Below are positions 54,747 through 63,936 of a DNA stretch of 64,000 bases, in pieces. Source of the stretch: Maribacter sp. 1_MG-2023 (lineage in GTDB: Bacteria > Bacteroidota > Bacteroidia > Flavobacteriales > Flavobacteriaceae). The notes below the pieces were generated by a model that was not told the origin of the DNA, made no database searches, and worked only from the letters and a program-made list of their open reading frames with translations. The position numbers were made by a program, and so were the translations under genes. Where the stretch lies: positions 25,565 to 89,564 of the forward strand of contig NZ_JAUOPN010000016.1 in assembly GCF_030547005.1 (NCBI RefSeq), given 5' to 3'. The stretch's first letter is position 1. Every line of letters begins with the position of its first letter.

Positions 54747-55082
54747 CTAACAGCTAATTCGTTTTATACTAGCTATTTGTAGTGTCATTTGCCCCCACGA
54801 GTCTAAACTTAATAATATACTTTTAAGCGATGTTCCGCGCTCACTTAAACCGTATTCTACTTTTGGTGGTACTACAGGGAAGACCTCTCGGGTAATCAAT
54901 CCGTCTTTTTCTAATTCTCGCACGGTTTGGGTGAACATTTTATTAGATATGCCTGGAACTTTTTTCTGAAGTATACCTGAACGTAACGGACCATCTAATA
55001 GATTAAAAAGCACAATGGGCTTCCACTTTGTGCCAATTAAATTCATGGTATGATCTAACGGACAATAATTTTTTGAACTCAT
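54747..55082 (-). CDS. HxlR-family winged-helix regulator
   Basis: The 111-residue protein shows the HxlR pattern: C7 in NYCPLDHTMNLIGTKWKPIVLFNLL, the recognition part GISNKMFTQTVRELEKDGLI and the wing VPPKVEYGLSERG. HxlR proteins often sense electrophiles or formaldehyde, some through Cys. It is divergent from a VOC-family gene; the 116-bp space between them contains two direct repeats, the likely operator. Confidence 0.93.
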   Translation of the reverse strand: MSSKNYCPLDHTMNLIGTKWKPIVLFNLLDGPLRSGILQKKVPGISNKMFTQTVRELEKDGLITREVFPVVPPKVEYGLSERGTSLKSILLSLDSWGQMTLQIASIKRISC

Positions 55083-55112
55083 ATTAAATATAACTATCTG
55101 TAAAACAGCAAT

Positions 55113-55150
55113 TAACTTTTTTTGGTAACTATAGTACTTTTTGGTAAGTT
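55113..55150. promoter_or_regulatory. Direct repeats TTTTTGGTAA, probable HxlR operator
   Basis: CTTTTTTTGGTAACT and ACTTTTTGGTAAGTT place GGTAA at 55124-55128 and 55143-55147, 19 bp apart, close to two helical turns. They lie between the divergent HxlR and VOC genes. Confidence 0.55.
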
Positions 55151-55198
55151 ATTGCCTATAAGGCAAATATAGATTTATTTTGTATTAAAATTAGAACT

Positions 55199-55711
55199 AT
55201 GGATAAGAATAAAGAATACCCAAAATCATTTTCACATATTGGTATTACTGTACCAGATTTAGAGAAAGCAGTAGAATTTTATTCTGAGGTAATGGGATGG
55301 TACGTAATCATGAAGCCGTCTAAAATTAAGAAAGAGAAAGAAACGGCAATCGGTTTAATGTGTATTGATGTTTTTGGTAATGACTGGGAAGAGTTTGAAA
55401 TTGCCCACATGTCTACATCTGATGGAATCGGAGTAGAATTATTCTCTTTTCCTCACGGAGTAAAGGAAGCACCAGAATTCAATCCGTTTAATACAGGTTT
55501 GTTTCATTTTTGTATACAAGACCCAAATATTGAAGACTTAGTTGCCAAAATAGTAGTACATGGTGGTAAAAAACGTATGCCAATTCGTGAGTATTATCCA
55601 AAAGACAAGCCTTACAAAATGTGTTATGTTGAAGATCCATTCGGAATCGTGTTTGAAGTATACACACACAGTTATGAATTAACCTATTCTTCTGGTGCTT
55701 ATACGGAGTAA
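55199..55711 (+). CDS. VOC-family (glyoxalase/bleomycin-resistance-like) protein
   Basis: The 170-residue protein has two vicinal-oxygen-chelate modules: SHIGITVPDLEKAVEFYSEVMGW (N-terminal, metal His in SHI) and GLFHFCIQDPNIEDLVAKIV ... YVEDPFGIVFEVYTHSYE (C-terminal, His and Glu ligands). It is likely a metal-dependent lyase or dioxygenase of small reactive compounds; substrate unknown. Divergent HxlR regulator and operator suggest it is induced by its substrate. Confidence 0.88.
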   Translation: MDKNKEYPKSFSHIGITVPDLEKAVEFYSEVMGWYVIMKPSKIKKEKETAIGLMCIDVFGNDWEEFEIAHMSTSDGIGVELFSFPHGVKEAPEFNPFNTGLFHFCIQDPNIEDLVAKIVVHGGKKRMPIREYYPKDKPYKMCYVEDPFGIVFEVYTHSYELTYSSGAYTE

Positions 55712-55724
55712 CTATATTAAAAGT

Positions 55725-55766
55725 ATAAAAGCGATTGATTACCAAGATGTAACCAATCGCTTTTAT
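55725..55766. terminator. Bidirectional terminator between VOC and GH2 genes
   Basis: A 13-bp inverted repeat (ATAAAAGCGATTG / CAATCGCTTTTAT) with a 16-nt loop separates the converging genes. Confidence 0.8.
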
Positions 55767-55787
55767 ATTCATAGAGATACAGAATCT

Positions 55788-57596
55788 TTACTTCTCATCC
55801 ATTTCAAGATAATACTCTTGTAGTGTGAAAAACGCTTTCTTTTTCATGCCTTGTTCAGAGATCAATCCTTTTCTGTTAAAATCATCTTGAATTCTACGTA
55901 AGGGGCGTCTTGATGAACGGAAATCCATTAAAATCCAAGGGGATAATCCTGTCATAAATTCGATATTTTTCATCATCTCAATATTCGATTTGAACAATGC
56001 ATCTTGGTATTCTTCGGTCCATCTTTCATTTGCATCACCATGTAATCCGTATAAAGCACCCCCACCAATTTCACTCATGATCATTGGTTTATTGTAAGCG
56101 CTTGCCCATTTAATACTGCTGCAAGAATCTACATCACCATAGTACCATCCGCAATAATTATTAATACCAATAACATCAACTACTTCACCTAAAGGATCTT
56201 CAATTAAATTTCCATCATCACCTTTACCTTGGGTATCTAACGCCGCAGTAATCAATCTGGTGTTATCTAATTCGCGAGCTTTCTCAGCCAAATTGCTAAT
56301 AAATGACAGTCGTGACTCACTTTCTGGTGTTTCATTTGCCATAGACCATAATATTACCGAAGCTCTATTTTTATCGCGTGAAATCATTTCGGCAAGTTGG
56401 TTTTCTGCATTGGCGTAGGTATCCTGATTCTCGAACTGAATAGTCCAATACACGGGGATTTCTGACCAAATTAAAAAGCCCATTTTCTCTGCTTCTTTCA
56501 CCATTGCCTCAGAATGTGGATAATGTGCTAATCTTAGAAAATTACAACCTAATTCTTTTGCCCAATTTAAAAGTACTTTGCATTCTTCAACCGACACAAC
56601 ACGACCTGTTTTAAATGCGGCTTCCTCATGAATACTAATGCCTTTTAAGAATGTTTCCTTGCCATTGACCAATATTTTAGAGCCATCTGTTGAGATGTTT
56701 CTAAAACCTATATTATCGATTACTTTATCAGTACTGGTTTCAATAATTGCCTCATATAGTTTAGGAGAATTTGGGGACCATAAATTGGGTTTAGCATTGA
56801 TTGCAAAAGAAGCTTTCCCATTTTTTAATGTAGCTAATACTGTTTTCTTAAGCTCTGGTATTTTAATGCTTACAGCGTCACCATTTGTAGAATTTGCTAC
56901 AGTCACCCATCCACTGATTGTATTGGTCGTTCCTTTTTCTAATTGAACGGAGTAATCTTCAATATGGGTTTTAGGTACGTTTATTAAGTGAACGGATCTT
57001 GTAATACCACCATAATTCCACCAATCTTGATTTACTGTCGGTACATTTTCTTTTTTACGTTTGTTATCGACCTTTACTACAACAAAGTTATTGCCTTCAA
57101 CAAGTTTATCGGTGACATTGAATTGAAACGGAGTGTAGCCACCAACATGTTTACCTAATTTTTCGCCGTTCAAATAAACGATTGCTTCGTAGTTTACGGC
57201 TTCAAAATATAGAAGGCTTTCTTGATCAGAAGTAGGGGTATAATTAAAATCTTTCTTGTACCACAATGTACCTTCATAGTAGTAAAGCTTATCCATTTGG
57301 GTATTCCAATCACCTGGAACATTTAATTGTAAACTGGTGTCGAAATTATATTCTATTAGGTCTGACGGAGATTGCATTTTTGCATTCTTGAAGTAGCCTT
57401 TATCATATTCTTGCAGCCTGTGATTATAGAATCCGTTTTCTAATGGATCTACGATAATATCCCATTTGCCATTTAGAGATGTTTTTTCTCTTGCATCTAT
57501 ATTTTGAAGTAAATCGGCATAATTAGCTTCTTGTGCAGTAGTTGCAATACTGAAAATAGTGAGTAGTATGAGTATACAATTGTTTAAGCTTTTCAT
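55788..57596 (-). CDS. Glycoside hydrolase family 2 enzyme (beta-glucuronidase/galactosidase type), secreted
   Basis: The 602-residue protein has a signal peptide (about 1-21, ATTAQ), the GH2 sugar-binding domain (about 40-205; GEKLGKHVGGYTPFQFN), an immunoglobulin-like domain (about 210-303) and the TIM barrel (about 310-600). The acid/base is E422 in WSMANETPESES; the nucleophile is E509 in IMSEIGGGALYGL. CNFLRLAHYPHSEAM marks the barrel start. The short length (versus 1,000-residue LacZ) and the motifs resemble beta-glucuronidases; the precise sugar cannot be given. It is not within a polysaccharide utilisation locus here. Confidence 0.9.
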   Translation of the reverse strand: MKSLNNCILILLTIFSIATTAQEANYADLLQNIDAREKTSLNGKWDIIVDPLENGFYNHRLQEYDKGYFKNAKMQSPSDLIEYNFDTSLQLNVPGDWNTQMDKLYYYEGTLWYKKDFNYTPTSDQESLLYFEAVNYEAIVYLNGEKLGKHVGGYTPFQFNVTDKLVEGNNFVVVKVDNKRKKENVPTVNQDWWNYGGITRSVHLINVPKTHIEDYSVQLEKGTTNTISGWVTVANSTNGDAVSIKIPELKKTVLATLKNGKASFAINAKPNLWSPNSPKLYEAIIETSTDKVIDNIGFRNISTDGSKILVNGKETFLKGISIHEEAAFKTGRVVSVEECKVLLNWAKELGCNFLRLAHYPHSEAMVKEAEKMGFLIWSEIPVYWTIQFENQDTYANAENQLAEMISRDKNRASVILWSMANETPESESRLSFISNLAEKARELDNTRLITAALDTQGKGDDGNLIEDPLGEVVDVIGINNYCGWYYGDVDSCSSIKWASAYNKPMIMSEIGGGALYGLHGDANERWTEEYQDALFKSNIEMMKNIEFMTGLSPWILMDFRSSRRPLRRIQDDFNRKGLISEQGMKKKAFFTLQEYYLEMDEK

Positions 57597-57674
57597 TTGG
57601 TAAATTTGATTTTAGTTCTAAATCGAAATTTACCGTTTTAATTATATATAGCACTAATTTTAAAAAACAATCTT

Positions 57675-58763
57675 TTAAAGTTCTTTTAATAAAACCACTC
57701 CTTTTTTTCCAGAGATTGAAATTCTTCCTTTTCCATTCTTACCATAGACCGCATTAATTTCACGTAATTTTTTGCCTTTATCTAGCATTTTAGAATCAAC
57801 ATCATGAAATGATTTTGGTAAACGCACCAAGCCCTCTTCAAGTACCGCTGAGAAGTCATGTGGAAAATTGAGTATGTTTATACTAACCTCAGAAGATTCT
57901 TGTTCTAGTGTAATTCTAGAGCTAGCGGTAGGTATACTTTCTACCCATAGATCTGAAATCTTTAAATTTAAATCGATATCCTTTTTTAGGCTATGAATAC
58001 GCAGCTTGCTGAATTTTATGTTTCCGTAAAGGGTACCTATTTCATTAATTTCAACTTCATCTTTGTTTGAGTAAAACTCTAAAGATTCTGCTTGTTGTAA
58101 ATCTATATGGCTACCACTACTATTAAGGCGCATGGTATTCGAATGATCCATGTCTAAACCGCCATTACTTACATTTAGGTTAGCATAATTAATATTTTTG
58201 GCTCTCAACTTGCCATATTTAATGTTGATATCTGCTTTGTTCAGATTATCGTTCATCCACATATCGCCATGTTGCACATCTGCCTTTAAAATACCTGCCC
58301 AATCTTCTATAAGAACATCTCCGAATGTATTGACAATCTCTAACTCTGCTTTTTTAGGGAGGTATACAATATAATCTATCTGTACATTGCTTCGGTCAAA
58401 ATCAAACGGATTCGCTTTATCGAACAGGTTAGTAAAAAAACCTGAGCTTTTTTCGCCTATTGAATAATTAACCGAGATAAACTTATCACTACGCCGTATT
58501 GCAGGGTTAATCCGTTTCAACAAATCATCTGCATTATCCTTTTTCTTATCTGTGACGGTTATATTTACGGTGATGGAGACTTCTTCTTTCGTCCATCCGT
58601 AGATATTGATATTGCCATATTTATTTTCTAAATGCAGCTCTCCCGAATTATTGAATGGGTAGGTCTTGGTGGTTTTTTTAGACACCTTTTCTTGCGCTAG
58701 GGCAGTAAAACCTAATACCATCGCCAAGGCGAAAAGCTTCAGTTTTTTACAAAGTATATCCAT
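57675..58763 (-). CDS. DUF4097/GIN-type beta-helix adhesin-like protein
   Basis: The 362-residue protein has an N-terminal signal (about 4-23, ending ALAQ) and a long series of short beta strands (e.g. HLENKYGNINIYGW, FGDVLIEDWAGILKADVQHGDMWM, KYGKLRAKNINYANLNVSNG) typical of the DUF4097 putative adhesin or auto-transporter-like beta-helix domain. It is the third gene of a sigma / anti-sigma / DUF4097 operon; its start overlaps the anti-sigma gene by 17 bp. It could be a sensor or scaffold of the envelope; function unknown. Confidence 0.78.
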   Translation of the reverse strand: MDILCKKLKLFALAMVLGFTALAQEKVSKKTTKTYPFNNSGELHLENKYGNINIYGWTKEEVSITVNITVTDKKKDNADDLLKRINPAIRRSDKFISVNYSIGEKSSGFFTNLFDKANPFDFDRSNVQIDYIVYLPKKAELEIVNTFGDVLIEDWAGILKADVQHGDMWMNDNLNKADINIKYGKLRAKNINYANLNVSNGGLDMDHSNTMRLNSSGSHIDLQQAESLEFYSNKDEVEINEIGTLYGNIKFSKLRIHSLKKDIDLNLKISDLWVESIPTASSRITLEQESSEVSINILNFPHDFSAVLEEGLVRLPKSFHDVDSKMLDKGKKLREINAVYGKNGKGRISISGKKGVVLLKEL

Positions 58764-59286
58764 AATCGTCTTCTTTTATTTTAGATTCATTTAGCTGCTG
58801 TAATAGATTCTCTATGAGTTCTATGCGCTTTCTATAATTAGAAACTATGGCCGCAAGAACTTGCTCATTGTCTAGGTTATTCTGCATTTCAAGTTTCAGT
58901 TGTTCGTATTCTGTATCTAGTTCTACCATAAAAGATAAAAACTCCTCTTTATCTGCATCTGATAACTGATTGTTTTTTTGTACCAATTGCACTTGGTAAG
59001 ACACCAAACCTTTATAATGCATATCTATATCTTGCAAATCTTGAGACACATAATTGGTTTCAGTAGTAGGGCTGGCAGAGAAAGAAAGGCCTACTAGTCC
59101 AGCAATACCTAATAGTATTAGAACACTTGCCGCAGTGCGTATTAGTGGTGATTTCCATAACGGAATCACTTGTTGTTTATCTGCGTTTAATTGCGATTCT
59201 ATATTTCCCCAAATTTTTGCATGGTCAGCCTTGCGTTCATTAAAAAACTGTTTATTATCGCGAATATGTTTTTCAAATTGGTCCAT
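58747..59286 (-). CDS. Putative anti-sigma factor, single-pass membrane protein
   Basis: The 179-residue protein has a cytoplasmic N-terminal region (1-48; KHIRDNKQFFNERKADHAKIW), one transmembrane helix (about 49-70, TAASVLILLGIAGLVGLSF) and an extracytoplasmic helical part with long coiled-coil-like helices (95-170). The operon position after an ECF sigma gene (1-bp stop/start overlap) strongly suggests that it restrains that sigma factor. No FecR or ZAS motif, so the family is unassigned. Confidence 0.72.
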   Translation of the reverse strand: MDQFEKHIRDNKQFFNERKADHAKIWGNIESQLNADKQQVIPLWKSPLIRTAASVLILLGIAGLVGLSFSASPTTETNYVSQDLQDIDMHYKGLVSYQVQLVQKNNQLSDADKEEFLSFMVELDTEYEQLKLEMQNNLDNEQVLAAIVSNYRKRIELIENLLQQLNESKIKEDDYGYTL

Positions 59287-59828
59287 TATAAGGTGTTTAT
59301 AATTTCTACTAGTTTCTTTTTTGCTCTGTGGTACTGAGATTTAGAGGTTGATGTCGTTATCCCCAATACATCGCTTATTTCATTATGGTCAAAACCTTCT
59401 AATAGGTATAGATTAATAATTTGTTTGTAGCCTATTGGTAGTTTTTCAATACCCGATTTTACTTTTAGAATTTCCATAGCATCTACCTTCTCACATTCCA
59501 CTTCTTCTGTTAAATGAAATTCATGATCATCCATCGTGGCAAGTGGTAATCGTTTTACTTTTAAATGATTGATGCTTTTGTTAATGACAATTCGCTTTAA
59601 CCATGCACCAAAAGTAGACTCGTATTTAAACTTTTCTAAATTTCTAAAGGCATCTACAAAACTATCTTGTACAATATCTTCGGCATCTTCTTTAATTCCC
59701 AAAAATCGCATACTTATATTGTACATCGCATCTACGTAGAGCTCGTACAGTTGATACTGCGCGGTTCTATCGCCAGACTTGCTGCTTTCAACAAGGAATT
59801 GATGCGTAAAACGGATTTCGTTTTTCAA
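59286..59828 (-). CDS. ECF sigma factor of the sigma / anti-sigma / DUF4097 operon
   Basis: The 180-residue protein has region 2 (about 25-90: QYQLYELYVDAMYNISMRFLG, AEDIVQDSFVDAFRNLEKF) and region 4 (about 125-178: LPIGYKQIINLYLLEGFDHNEISDVLGITTSTSKSQY in parts, ending KKKLVEIINTL). It is divergent from the TonB receptor/DUF4249 pair with 228 bp between and may control that pair; this is inference. Confidence 0.92.
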   Translation of the reverse strand: MKNEIRFTHQFLVESSKSGDRTAQYQLYELYVDAMYNISMRFLGIKEDAEDIVQDSFVDAFRNLEKFKYESTFGAWLKRIVINKSINHLKVKRLPLATMDDHEFHLTEEVECEKVDAMEILKVKSGIEKLPIGYKQIINLYLLEGFDHNEISDVLGITTSTSKSQYHRAKKKLVEIINTL

Positions 59829-60056
59829 TTAATTTTAGCCGTTGGTTGTACTCTAATTTCGGTTTCTATTGTAAAGACAACCAAAATTTGAGATAGTTGC
59901 ATTTACTGTTATATATTATAAATATAATAGGGTTTTGAAGTTACTATCATTCATAGGTTTGAATGTTACAATTTTCTTAAAAAATGAACTTTGGTGCAAC
60001 CTTCTTAAAAATAAGTTGTCAATTGTACATGTCTATCAATCAATTAAACAAACAAC

Positions 60057-62465
60057 ATGATTAAAAAAGGAAAGCGAAAAGTGCGCTTAAGGTGGCTTAG
60101 AGTCACAAGTTTTATTATTTTATTACTTACTTATACGTCAATGCTTGCTCAAGAAAACTATACCATTAGCGGTAAAATTTCTGACATTGACAACGGAGAA
60201 ACCCTTTTTGGGGCATCCGTTTTTTTAGAGGGTACTACAATTGGTGTGGTTACCAATGAATACGGATTCTATTCTATTACTGCACCAGAAGGGGAGTACA
60301 GGTTGTTAATTACCTATATGGGCTATGCTGATATTAAACAAGATGTAAATCTTAATAGAAATCAGAATTTCAATTTCGAAATTTCTGAAACTTCCACGAA
60401 GTTAGATGAAGTAGAGGTCACGGCAGAGGAGTCTGAAATTGCCGTATTACGAAAACCAGAAATGAGTGTTCTTAAAATGAACATTGAAACGGTAAAACAA
60501 ATGCCTGTTGTGCTGGGCGAAGTAGATATTCTGAAATCTTTACAGATGCTACCTGGCGTTACCAATAATGGTGAAGGTACAGGCGGGTTTCATGTTAGAG
60601 GTGGTGCCGGTGATCAGAACCTGGTATTATTAGATGAGGCTATAATTTACAATACATCGCACATGTTCGGTTTTTTCTCGGTCTTTAATGCAGATGCTAT
60701 TAAAGATGTAAAATTGTATAAAGGTGGTATACCCGCAAGATATGGTGGTCGTGTTTCGTCTGTGTTAGATGTACGGCAGAAAGATGGTAACAGTAAACGA
60801 TTTGCCGCAACTGGTGGTATCGGTATTATTTCTAGCCGCTTAGCATTAGAGGGTCCCTTATTTAAAGAAAAAGGGTCTTTTCTAATTGCCGGTAGACGTT
60901 CGTATGCCGACCTTTTATTAAAGGCTGCGGGGGAAGATAACAGCGTTAGTTTTTATGATTTAAACTTGAAGACAAATTATAAAATCAATACCAACAACAG
61001 ACTTTTTCTTTCAGGATATTTTGGCAGAGATGCTTTTGAATTGGGAGAGAATTTTAGCAGTTCTTACGGAAACTCTACTGCCAACCTTCGTTGGAATCAT
61101 ATTTTTAATGATAAACTTTTCTCTAACCTTTCTGCTATTTATAGTAAGTACGATTATGATTTGGGTATTACCTCGGCAGAGTTCGACTGGGTTTCGTCTA
61201 TCACAAATTATAATCTAAAGTATGATCTTAAATACTATTTCAGCGATAGATTTAAACTAGATTTTGGTGCAAGCGGAATTCATTATGAATTTGATCCTGG
61301 GGAGATTATTCCAACTTCAGATACCTCTGCAGTTAATCCGCTATTGTTAGATCGTAAAAAGGCTATTGAAAGTGGAGTCTATGTGAATGCCGAGCATAAA
61401 TTGACAGATAAGCTAACGGCTCAATACGGATTGCGTTATAGTGCGTTTACAAGATTGGGTGGTCAACCCATGACGGAATACGCAAATAACCAACCAGTGG
61501 TCTATAATTCAGACTTAGGTATTTATGAGCGTGGAACAGTAATAGGGGAGACGGTCTATGAAAAAGGTGATGCTATTAAAACTTTTGGAAATTTAGAACC
61601 TAGAGCTTCACTTGCCTATACAATTGATGATAATTCTTCATTAAAAGCTGGTTTTTCTAGAGTGGCTCAATACATTCACTTATTATCGAATACTTCTTCC
61701 GCAACTCCTTTAGATGTTTGGGCACCCAGCGGACAATATATCGACCCACAACTATCTAATCAATATGCGCTTGGGTATTTTCGAAACTTTAAGAACAAAG
61801 CATATTCTATGGAGGCGGAAATCTATTATAAGAATACCGATAATAGAATTGATTATATAGATGGGTCAGATTTAATTGGTCAGAATACGATTGAAACCGA
61901 AATTTTAACAGGAGAATCTAGAGCATACGGATTAGAGCTGTTATTTCGTAAAAATGAGGGGAAATTTACAGGATGGATTGCTTACACGCTCTCTAAATCT
62001 GAACAAAGAACTCCCGGTGGTAGTGCTGGCGGACTAGGTATTAATGATGGTAATTGGTATAACACTCCGTATGATAGAACTCATGATATTTCTATCTCTG
62101 GATCTTATCAATTAAATGACAAATGGAGTTTTGGAACCAATCTTGTTTTTCAAACAGGTAGACCCGTTACGTACCCAAATGGTCAGTATGAGTATGAGGG
62201 CGTTTCCATTGCCAGTTATGCCGATAGAAATTCTGATAGATTGCCGGCATATCACCGTCTAGATTTATCTGTAAATTATAAACCGAACAAAAAGCCCGAT
62301 GCTAAATTAAAGGGGGAGTGGGTTCTAGGTATCTACAATGCCTATAACCGAAAGAATGCAGCTTCTGTTTCTTTTGGGCAGAATATTGAAACCGGAGCAA
62401 ATGAAGCTACTAGAACTGCTATTTTCGGTATTGTACCATCTATCACTTATAACTTTAAATTTTAA
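60057..62465 (+). CDS. TonB-dependent receptor with carboxypeptidase-like domain
   Basis: An 802-residue outer-membrane receptor. Signal peptide about 14-31 (ending AQ), carboxypeptidase-like regulatory domain (about 35-120; NYTISGKISDIDNGETLFGAS), plug (about 125-235; GGFHVRGGAGDQNLVLLDEA and LYKGGIPARYGGRVSSVLD), barrel to a final Phe (ITYNFKF). No STN domain, so direct FecR signalling is unlikely. It is followed by a DUF4249 lipoprotein, a standard pair in Flavobacteriia; ligand unknown. Confidence 0.93.
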   Translation: MIKKGKRKVRLRWLRVTSFIILLLTYTSMLAQENYTISGKISDIDNGETLFGASVFLEGTTIGVVTNEYGFYSITAPEGEYRLLITYMGYADIKQDVNLNRNQNFNFEISETSTKLDEVEVTAEESEIAVLRKPEMSVLKMNIETVKQMPVVLGEVDILKSLQMLPGVTNNGEGTGGFHVRGGAGDQNLVLLDEAIIYNTSHMFGFFSVFNADAIKDVKLYKGGIPARYGGRVSSVLDVRQKDGNSKRFAATGGIGIISSRLALEGPLFKEKGSFLIAGRRSYADLLLKAAGEDNSVSFYDLNLKTNYKINTNNRLFLSGYFGRDAFELGENFSSSYGNSTANLRWNHIFNDKLFSNLSAIYSKYDYDLGITSAEFDWVSSITNYNLKYDLKYYFSDRFKLDFGASGIHYEFDPGEIIPTSDTSAVNPLLLDRKKAIESGVYVNAEHKLTDKLTAQYGLRYSAFTRLGGQPMTEYANNQPVVYNSDLGIYERGTVIGETVYEKGDAIKTFGNLEPRASLAYTIDDNSSLKAGFSRVAQYIHLLSNTSSATPLDVWAPSGQYIDPQLSNQYALGYFRNFKNKAYSMEAEIYYKNTDNRIDYIDGSDLIGQNTIETEILTGESRAYGLELLFRKNEGKFTGWIAYTLSKSEQRTPGGSAGGLGINDGNWYNTPYDRTHDISISGSYQLNDKWSFGTNLVFQTGRPVTYPNGQYEYEGVSIASYADRNSDRLPAYHRLDLSVNYKPNKKPDAKLKGEWVLGIYNAYNRKNAASVSFGQNIETGANEATRTAIFGIVPSITYNFKF

Positions 62466-62469
62466 ATCG

Positions 62470-63309
62470 ATGAAAAACTATATAAAACTATTTTTAGCAG
62501 TATTTACTATAAGCATAGTGAGCTGTGAAGATGTGATCGATGTTGATGTACAGACCGATACTTTGCGTTTGGTGGTAGAAGCTTCTTTAGATTGGGAAAA
62601 AGGTACTACCGGTAATGAACAAACCATAACGTTACGTACTTCTACACCATTTTTCGATACCCAAAGTACAGAGGTAGTTGGGGCACAGGTATCGGTAACC
62701 AATGATGTTAATGGAGAAGTTTATCTCTTTACAGACCAAGTTGATGGTACTTATACTACCGATACGTTCAATCCGCAATTAGAAGCTAGTTATACCTTAG
62801 AAATTATTTATGACGGACAAACATATACTGCAAATGACACCATGAACCCTGTACCTGATATTACCGATATTTATCAAGATACAAAAGACGGATTTGATGA
62901 TGAGGCTATTGAGTTGCATATTGTATTTACTGATTTTGAAGAAGAAGGTGATAACTACTTTTTTAAGTTTGAAAGAGCACCTGATTTATTACCAACATTA
63001 GAAGTTGGAGATGATGAATTTATAAACGGAAATGAAGTAGATTGGTGGTATGAAATTGGCGATGATGAAGAAGGTGTGATAAAACCATTAGCGCCTGGTG
63101 ACGTTGTTGACATAAATATGCATAGTATTTCTAGACCTTACTATAATTATATGGATATCGTAATTGATCAACTGGGCGGAGTAGGTATTTTTGAATCTAC
63201 ACCAGTCGATGTAAAAGGAAATTGTATTAATACCACCAACCCAGATAATTACGCTCATGGCTATTTTAGGGTTACTCAGAAAAATACGGTAATCTATACG
63301 GTAGAGTAG
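62470..63309 (+). CDS. DUF4249 family lipoprotein
   Basis: The protein of 279 residues has a lipoprotein signal (KNYIKLFLAVFTISIVSCED, lipid Cys in VSCED) and the DUF4249 core with an early Ig-like domain (LVVEASLDWEKG...QTITLRTSTPF) and the C-terminal YAHGYFRVTQKN. The start ATG at 62470 lies 4 bp after the receptor stop; a longer in-frame reading into the receptor gene is rejected. DUF4249 proteins are lipid-anchored, surface or periplasmic partners of TonB receptors. A terminator follows. Confidence 0.9.
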   Translation: MKNYIKLFLAVFTISIVSCEDVIDVDVQTDTLRLVVEASLDWEKGTTGNEQTITLRTSTPFFDTQSTEVVGAQVSVTNDVNGEVYLFTDQVDGTYTTDTFNPQLEASYTLEIIYDGQTYTANDTMNPVPDITDIYQDTKDGFDDEAIELHIVFTDFEEEGDNYFFKFERAPDLLPTLEVGDDEFINGNEVDWWYEIGDDEEGVIKPLAPGDVVDINMHSISRPYYNYMDIVIDQLGGVGIFESTPVDVKGNCINTTNPDNYAHGYFRVTQKNTVIYTVE

Positions 63310-63330
63310 AAAGGGTATTGATATCAAAAG

Positions 63331-63368
63331 AAAACCAAGCGCTAAAGAATTTAGGGCTTGGTTTTTTG
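63331..63368 (+). terminator. Rho-independent terminator after the DUF4249 gene
   Basis: AAAACCAAGC and GCTTGGTTTT arms, with CTAAA/TTTAG inside, followed by a T run. Confidence 0.78.
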
Positions 63369-63533
63369 GTTTTCTAATTTGATTCAATTACATAACATAC
63401 ACTGATAAGTTTATAATATTTGTTCGGTTTAAAAATAAACTTTATAAGAATTTCTAGTAAATTCTTTGCCTTAAGGAATAACGATAATACTTTTTTTGTT
63501 TTACTGTTATTGGCAATCGTAACTAATGAGTTT

Positions 63534-63935
63534 TTATTTTTCCGTCCTCTTGGAATAATATTCTAATCGTGTTTTATAGTAAGATGAATTTCCATTTACT
63601 TTGATAATAGAACCTTGACTCTTTTTGTTTAATTTTAATCTATAATATTTGGGAAAAGAAGTTGAAGAAGATATTATCATACAATTTTTATTCAAGCTAT
63701 TATCTATACAGATTTGAGACTTAACTTTGGTCGGTATTTTTAATTCTATTTTGGAGTTTCTTTTCAACTTATACTCAACTTCATTTAGTGAAAAATCAAG
63801 TATTTCTTTTATTTCTTTACCAAAATCTCTGAATACAATTATAGTTGCTAAATCAGCTTTTGTTTCTATTGTTTGCGGATTATTTTTAAAGTCTCTAGAA
63901 TTATAATTGTAGGCTTCCCCTTCTTGTAGGCTTCC
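63534..63935 (-). pseudogene. 5'-truncated gene of unknown function beside an IS end
   Basis: The frame reads from the window's repeat boundary (63935) to a stop at 63534, 133 codons, beginning SLQEGEAYNYNSRDFKNN and continuing through RDFGKEIKEILDFSLNEVEY and IELKIPTKVKSQICIDN to EYYSKRTEK. No ATG occurs in this frame; the first usable codon is TTG at 63767, with protein-like sequence well upstream of it, so a normal N-terminus seems lost. A putative insertion sequence end abuts it at about 63925. No family recognised. Confidence 0.55.
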
Positions 63936-63936
63936 C
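63908..63936. repeat. 12-bp direct repeat TGTAGGCTTCCC at the IS boundary
   Basis: TGTAGGCTTCCC occurs at 63908-63919 and 63925-63936, 17 bp apart. The second copy continues into TAAAAATAGGACAG, as expected for an IS end. Confidence 0.6.

Noticed and set aside
62338..62469. Longer start for the DUF4249 protein inside the TonB receptor gene
   Set aside because: The lipoprotein signal begins at the ATG at 62470; the upstream part is a shadow of the receptor in another frame.
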